DNA of 64,000 nucleotides. It comes from PALSA-894 sp963757565. Its GTDB lineage: Bacteria > Pseudomonadota > Alphaproteobacteria > Rhizobiales > Xanthobacteraceae. The stretch covers positions 2,356,001 through 2,420,000 of the forward strand of contig CAVWSB010000011.1 in assembly GCA_963757565.1 (NCBI GenBank), written 5' to 3'. The position numbers and the translations under genes were made by a program. Positions 61,090 to 64,000 of the stretch are shown in pieces (position 1 is the stretch's first letter; each line of letters begins with the position of its first letter). The notes beneath the pieces are model-generated. The model made no database searches. It was not told where the DNA came from and saw only the letters and a list, made by a program, of their open reading frames with translations.

Positions 61090-61845
61090 CTAAACGTGCT
61101 GGCCGCCGTTGATGTGAATCTCGGCGCCATTCACGTAAGAACTGGTTTCGGTACACAGCACGTAGATGATCTTTGCCACCTCGTCCGGGGTACCGAGACG
61201 GTGCATGGGAATTTGGGTTGCAACGATCTCGTCGGTGCCGGGCGAGAGGATTGCGGTATCGATTTCGCCCGGCGCAATCGAATTGACGCGCACGCCGGCG
61301 CGCCCGAAGTCCGACGCCATCTCGCGCGTCAGCGCCGCCAACGCGGCCTTCGACGTGGCGTAGGCAGCGCCCGCGAACGGGTGCACCCGCGAGCCCGCAA
61401 TCGAGGTCACGTTGACCACCGCGCCGTTCGCCTTGCTCAGTTCGTTCATCAGGCCGCGCGCCAGCATGATGGGTGCGAAGAAGTTCACCTGAAACACCTG
61501 GTTCCAGACCTCGCGCGCGGTGTCGATCGCACTCAGCCGCTTGCCGCCCTCGGCTTTGGGCGAGATCGCGGCATTGTTCACCAGCGCGTGCAACTCGCCG
61601 TTCTCGAGGCGATTCTTGATTTCGGCGATTGCCGCGTCGGTGCTGGCCCCATCAGCGAGATCGACCTGGATGTGATCCTCCGGTCCCATCTCCCACGGGC
61701 AGTTTTCGGGAAAGCCGTGGCGCGAGCAGGTAATGACGCGCCAGCCGGCGGCGGAGAAACGCTTCACCGTTGCGTGCCCGATGCCGCGGCTCGCGCCGGT
61801 CAGCAGAAGGGTGCGGCGCGGCTGGTTGGATTGAGAATTCGGCAT
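61090..61845 (-). CDS. SDR-family oxidoreductase (classical)
   Basis: This 251-residue classical SDR has TLLLTGASRGIGHATVKRFS, HALVNNAAISPKAEGGKRLS, Ser in VVNVTSIAGSRV, and the catalytic Tyr-x3-Lys YATSKAALAAL. The C-terminal NGAEIHINGGQHV is typical of FabG/3-ketoacyl reductases. It starts 8 bases after the pdxH stop, so the two form an operon. Substrate unknown. Confidence 0.92.
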   Translation of the reverse strand: MPNSQSNQPRRTLLLTGASRGIGHATVKRFSAAGWRVITCSRHGFPENCPWEMGPEDHIQVDLADGASTDAAIAEIKNRLENGELHALVNNAAISPKAEGGKRLSAIDTAREVWNQVFQVNFFAPIMLARGLMNELSKANGAVVNVTSIAGSRVHPFAGAAYATSKAALAALTREMASDFGRAGVRVNSIAPGEIDTAILSPGTDEIVATQIPMHRLGTPDEVAKIIYVLCTETSSYVNGAEIHINGGQHV

Positions 61846-61852
61846 CGCCCTC

Positions 61853-62494
61853 TCACGGATACATCCGCACTTTGGCCCAAGGTTCGCCGATCGCGCCGCG
61901 CCGGAATTCGATTCGATCGTGCAGACGGAACGGGCGGTCGTGCCAGAACTCGATCGAGATAGGCACGATCCGGTAGCCGGACCAGTGCGGCGGACGCGGC
62001 ACCGTGCCGATGGCGTATTTTGCGCCGTAGAGCGCGACCGCCTTCTCAAAGGCGAGCCGGCTTTCCAGCGGGCGCGATTGCTGGCTCGCCCAGGCCCCGA
62101 TCTGCGCGCCCTTGGGCCGGGTCGCGAAGTAGGCGTCGGCCTCCTCGCCCGTCACTCTCTCGACCGGCCCGCGGATGCGGATCTGACGGTTGAGGGATTT
62201 CCAGTAAAACAAGAGCGCGGCTTTGGGATTTGCCGCCAGCTCCCGGCCCTTGTTGCTTTCGGTGTTGGTGTAGAACACGAAGCCGCGCGCATCGACGCCC
62301 TTGAGCAGCACGGTGCGCACGTCCGGAAGCCCTTCGGAATCGACCGTTGCAAGCGACATCGCGGTGGGGTCGCGCGGTTCCCCCTTTACCGCCTCGTCGA
62401 ACCAGGCCTGCCAGAGGCGCAAGGGCTCGTCGGCCTCGGTGAAATCACCGCCTGTTAACCATGTTGGGTGTTCAATCGGAGCCGTGTCGGACAT
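61853..62494 (-). CDS. pdxH: Pyridoxamine 5'-phosphate oxidase PdxH
   Basis: PdxH (213 aa) makes pyridoxal phosphate from pyridoxamine/pyridoxine 5'-phosphate using FMN. Conserved blocks: MSLATVDSEGLPDVRTVLLK, FVFYTNTESNKGRELAANP, IRIRGPVERVTGEEADAYF, WASQQSRPL and the C-terminal FWHDRPFRLHDRIEFRR. The ATG at 62494 gives MSDTAPIEH; an in-frame ATG lies three codons earlier. It is divergent from the surface lipoprotein gene. Confidence 0.96.
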   Translation of the reverse strand: MSDTAPIEHPTWLTGGDFTEADEPLRLWQAWFDEAVKGEPRDPTAMSLATVDSEGLPDVRTVLLKGVDARGFVFYTNTESNKGRELAANPKAALLFYWKSLNRQIRIRGPVERVTGEEADAYFATRPKGAQIGAWASQQSRPLESRLAFEKAVALYGAKYAIGTVPRPPHWSGYRIVPISIEFWHDRPFRLHDRIEFRRGAIGEPWAKVRMYP

Positions 62495-62507
62495 CGCGCG
62501 CAAAACC

Positions 62508-63023
62508 TTGACCGTTCGGGCGGCCCTGCGGGCGCCCCGACGGCATCGTTATAAAGGAACGCGAAAGGCCCGCCTATGGCGGCTGCGCGCCAAGGCGATC
62601 GCGCTCTCGCTCGCGCTCGGCGCCGCGACGTCGGGATGCAGCCTCTCCTACAAGCTCGATTCGTTGATGGGCAAGGATGAGGTCGAGAGCACCGGCTCGA
62701 TCGCGACGGCTCCGGCGGGCGCGACAGTCGAGACCACCGCCACCGCCGATAACGATCTCGTCTTCGCCAAGGCCGCTGCCTCCGAACTTCTCGCCCGCCC
62801 CGAGAAAGGCGCGAGCCGGTCGTGGGCGAACCCGCGCAGCGGTGCGCGCGGCACGGTCACGGCAGTCGCGGAGGCCTATACGTCGGACGGCTTCCAGTGC
62901 CGCGATTTCCTCACCAGCTATCTTCGCGACGGGACCGAAGCCTGGCTGCAGGGTGACGCCTGCCGCATCCATCAGGGCCGCTGGACCGTGCGCAGTCTGG
63001 GCCCGCTGAAGCGTCCGTCCTGA
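62508..63023 (+). CDS. RT0821/Lpp0805-type surface lipoprotein
   Basis: A lipoprotein signal (LSLALGAATSGCSLSY) is followed by the RT0821/Lpp0805 domain: RSWANPRSGARGTVTAVAEA, FQCRDFLTSYLRDG and GDACRIHQGRWTV. The Cys pattern (Cys in QCRDF and DACR) is conserved. The start is uncertain; TTG at 62508 or GTG at 62484 fit the frame, and no ATG precedes the signal closely. Location between pdxH and dnaJ is usual in Rhizobiales. Confidence 0.82.
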   Translation: MTVRAALRAPRRHRYKGTRKARLWRLRAKAIALSLALGAATSGCSLSYKLDSLMGKDEVESTGSIATAPAGATVETTATADNDLVFAKAAASELLARPEKGASRSWANPRSGARGTVTAVAEAYTSDGFQCRDFLTSYLRDGTEAWLQGDACRIHQGRWTVRSLGPLKRPS

Positions 63024-63124
63024 TCCGACGCCCGCAGCGTTGCAGAACGGCCACACTCCCCCCACATTGCATGCAATGAGTCGGGCCGCTTGCCCGTCCG
63101 CTTGGGGATTCGGAGTTATCAGGC

Positions 63125-64000
63125 ATGCGCGACCCCTATGAGGTGCTGGGGGTGTCCAAGGGAGCCAGCCCCGAGGACATCAAGAAGGCCTATCGCAAGC
63201 TTGCGAAGAAGCTGCACCCGGATTCCAACAAGAAAGACCCGAAGGCTGCGGACAAGTTCGCCGAGTTGAACAGCGCGCATGAAATCGTCGGCGACGTCGA
63301 CAAGCGCAAGGCGTTCGACCGCGGCGAGATCGACGCCGAGGGCAAGCCGCGCTTCCAGGGATTCGAAGGCTTCGGTGGCCGGCCGGGACCCGGTCCGTTC
63401 GGCGGGCGCGAGGGCAACTTCGAGAACTTCACGTGGGGGCCGGACGGTTTTCGCCGTGCGCGCGGGGGTGCCGGAGCAGGCGCGCCGGGCCACGGCTTCG
63501 AGGATATCCTCGGCCAGATGTTCGGCATGCGCGGACGGGGTGGGCCGGGCGGCCCCGGCCCCGGTGCCGCATTCGAGACCGAGGATATCGGTTCGGCTCT
63601 GCGCGGACAGGACGTTACGGCGACCGCCGTCATTACGCTGAACGAAGCCGCGCATGGCGGCACGCGCCGACTCGAATTGCCCATCGGCAAAGAAGTGGAA
63701 TTCAAAATTCCCCCCGGCATCGCCGACGGGAAGCAGATCCGTTTGCGTGGACAAGGCATGCCCTCGCAAGGCGGGGGTCCCCCCGGCGACGTGCTCATTA
63801 CCATCCAGATCGCACCGCATCCCTTGTTCAAGGTCGACGGGCAGGACCTGCGGCTCGAGTTGCCGGTCACGCTGTATGAGGCGGTACTCGGTGCGAAGGT
63901 GCGCGTGCCGACGCTCGACGGGGCGGTGGACCTTTCCATCCCGGCGAACACCTCGAGCGGACGCGCCTTCCGTCTCAAGGGCAAGGGGCTGCCGGGCAAG
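63125..64000 (+). CDS. CbpA-type DnaJ/HSP40 co-chaperone (right edge, partial)
   Basis: At least 292 residues are present and the gene runs off the window. The J domain (residues 3-67; DPYEVLGVSKGASPEDIKKA, HPD motif in KKLHPDSNK) is followed by a Gly/Phe-rich linker (GFGGRPGPGPFGGREG) and the C-terminal substrate-binding domain (VTATAVITLNEAAHGGTRRL; PPGIADGKQIRLRGQGMPSQ). There is no CxxCxGxG zinc finger, so it is CbpA-like rather than DnaJ proper. The start ATG lies after CGGAGTTATCAGGC. Confidence 0.92.
   Translation, partial: MRDPYEVLGVSKGASPEDIKKAYRKLAKKLHPDSNKKDPKAADKFAELNSAHEIVGDVDKRKAFDRGEIDAEGKPRFQGFEGFGGRPGPGPFGGREGNFENFTWGPDGFRRARGGAGAGAPGHGFEDILGQMFGMRGRGGPGGPGPGAAFETEDIGSALRGQDVTATAVITLNEAAHGGTRRLELPIGKEVEFKIPPGIADGKQIRLRGQGMPSQGGGPPGDVLITIQIAPHPLFKVDGQDLRLELPVTLYEAVLGAKVRVPTLDGAVDLSIPANTSSGRAFRLKGKGLPGK

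Overview
This is high-GC alphaproteobacterial DNA, most likely from the order Hyphomicrobiales (Rhizobiales; Bradyrhizobium/Xanthobacteraceae-like). The main evidence is the flagellar gene set: motE, a DUF6468 gene, fliX, flbT and flaF occur beside fliL, fliM and the flg genes, and this combination is characteristic of the group. A pdxH / RT0821-type lipoprotein / dnaJ block, a DksA without its cysteine zinc finger, and GC-rich palindromic intergenic repeats fit the same placement. No tRNA, rRNA, CRISPR array or insertion sequence was seen.

Layout. (1) 1-22.3 kb, flagellum. A minus-strand run fliL-fliM-DUF6468-motE-repeat protein leaves the left edge. The divergent plus-strand operon is flgF-flgG-flgA-flgH. 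dksA and fliX (minus) face flgI, a rod-binding flgJ-like gene, a flgN-like gene and an unknown gene (plus). The minus-strand hook/filament block is flgE-flgK-flgL, then flagellin, flbT, flaF and an unknown gene. Three good sigma-54 (-24/-12) promoters precede flgF, flgI and flgE, matching the known FlbD/FliX control of flagellar genes in alphaproteobacteria. FlgE (~777 aa), FlgL (709 aa) and flagellin (790 aa) are all much enlarged by inserted beta-rich repeats. (2) 22.4-31.6 kb: exported MsrB/MsrA, a MoxR ATPase, an operon of three metabolic enzymes (FAD oxidoreductase, LLM flavin oxidoreductase, alpha/beta hydrolase), and SixA-YcjX-YcjF-universal stress protein. (3) 31.6-37.8 kb: envelope and small exported proteins. 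These include four paralogous small secreted proteins, three of them in tandem with their own terminators, a patatin lipase, a YciE/F-like ferritin-fold protein, and an AT-rich divergent region between a zinc-ribbon protein and a ribbon-helix-helix protein. (4) 37.8-51.3 kb: mixed metabolism, including an atypical SDR, a Bug-type binding protein, an MBL hydrolase, DUF1499, an M48 protease, DUF898, a GMC alcohol dehydrogenase with an AlkK-like acyl-CoA ligase, a HAD phosphatase, an extensin-like protein, a CPBP protease and an amidase. (5) 51.4-57.9 kb: an HNH protein, then a three-gene minus-strand module of TIR-TM-coiled-coil-FGE protein, exported caspase/Sel1 protein and exported protein of unknown family. 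(6) 58-64 kb: class III aminotransferase, L,D-transpeptidase, SDR-pdxH, surface lipoprotein and a CbpA-type DnaJ cut by the right edge.

Data quality. About eleven genes that otherwise look intact carry single-base frame breaks (about twenty in all, about seven in one acyl-CoA ligase). The pattern suggests residual indels from a long-read or low-coverage assembly more than gene decay. I annotate the full genes and give each break.

The most interesting item is the TIR-FGE / caspase-Sel1 / exported-protein module. Its predicted topology puts TIR in the cytoplasm while the FGE domain, caspase and third protein are across the membrane. Second come the beta-module shared by FlgE and FlgL and the tandem family of small secreted proteins.
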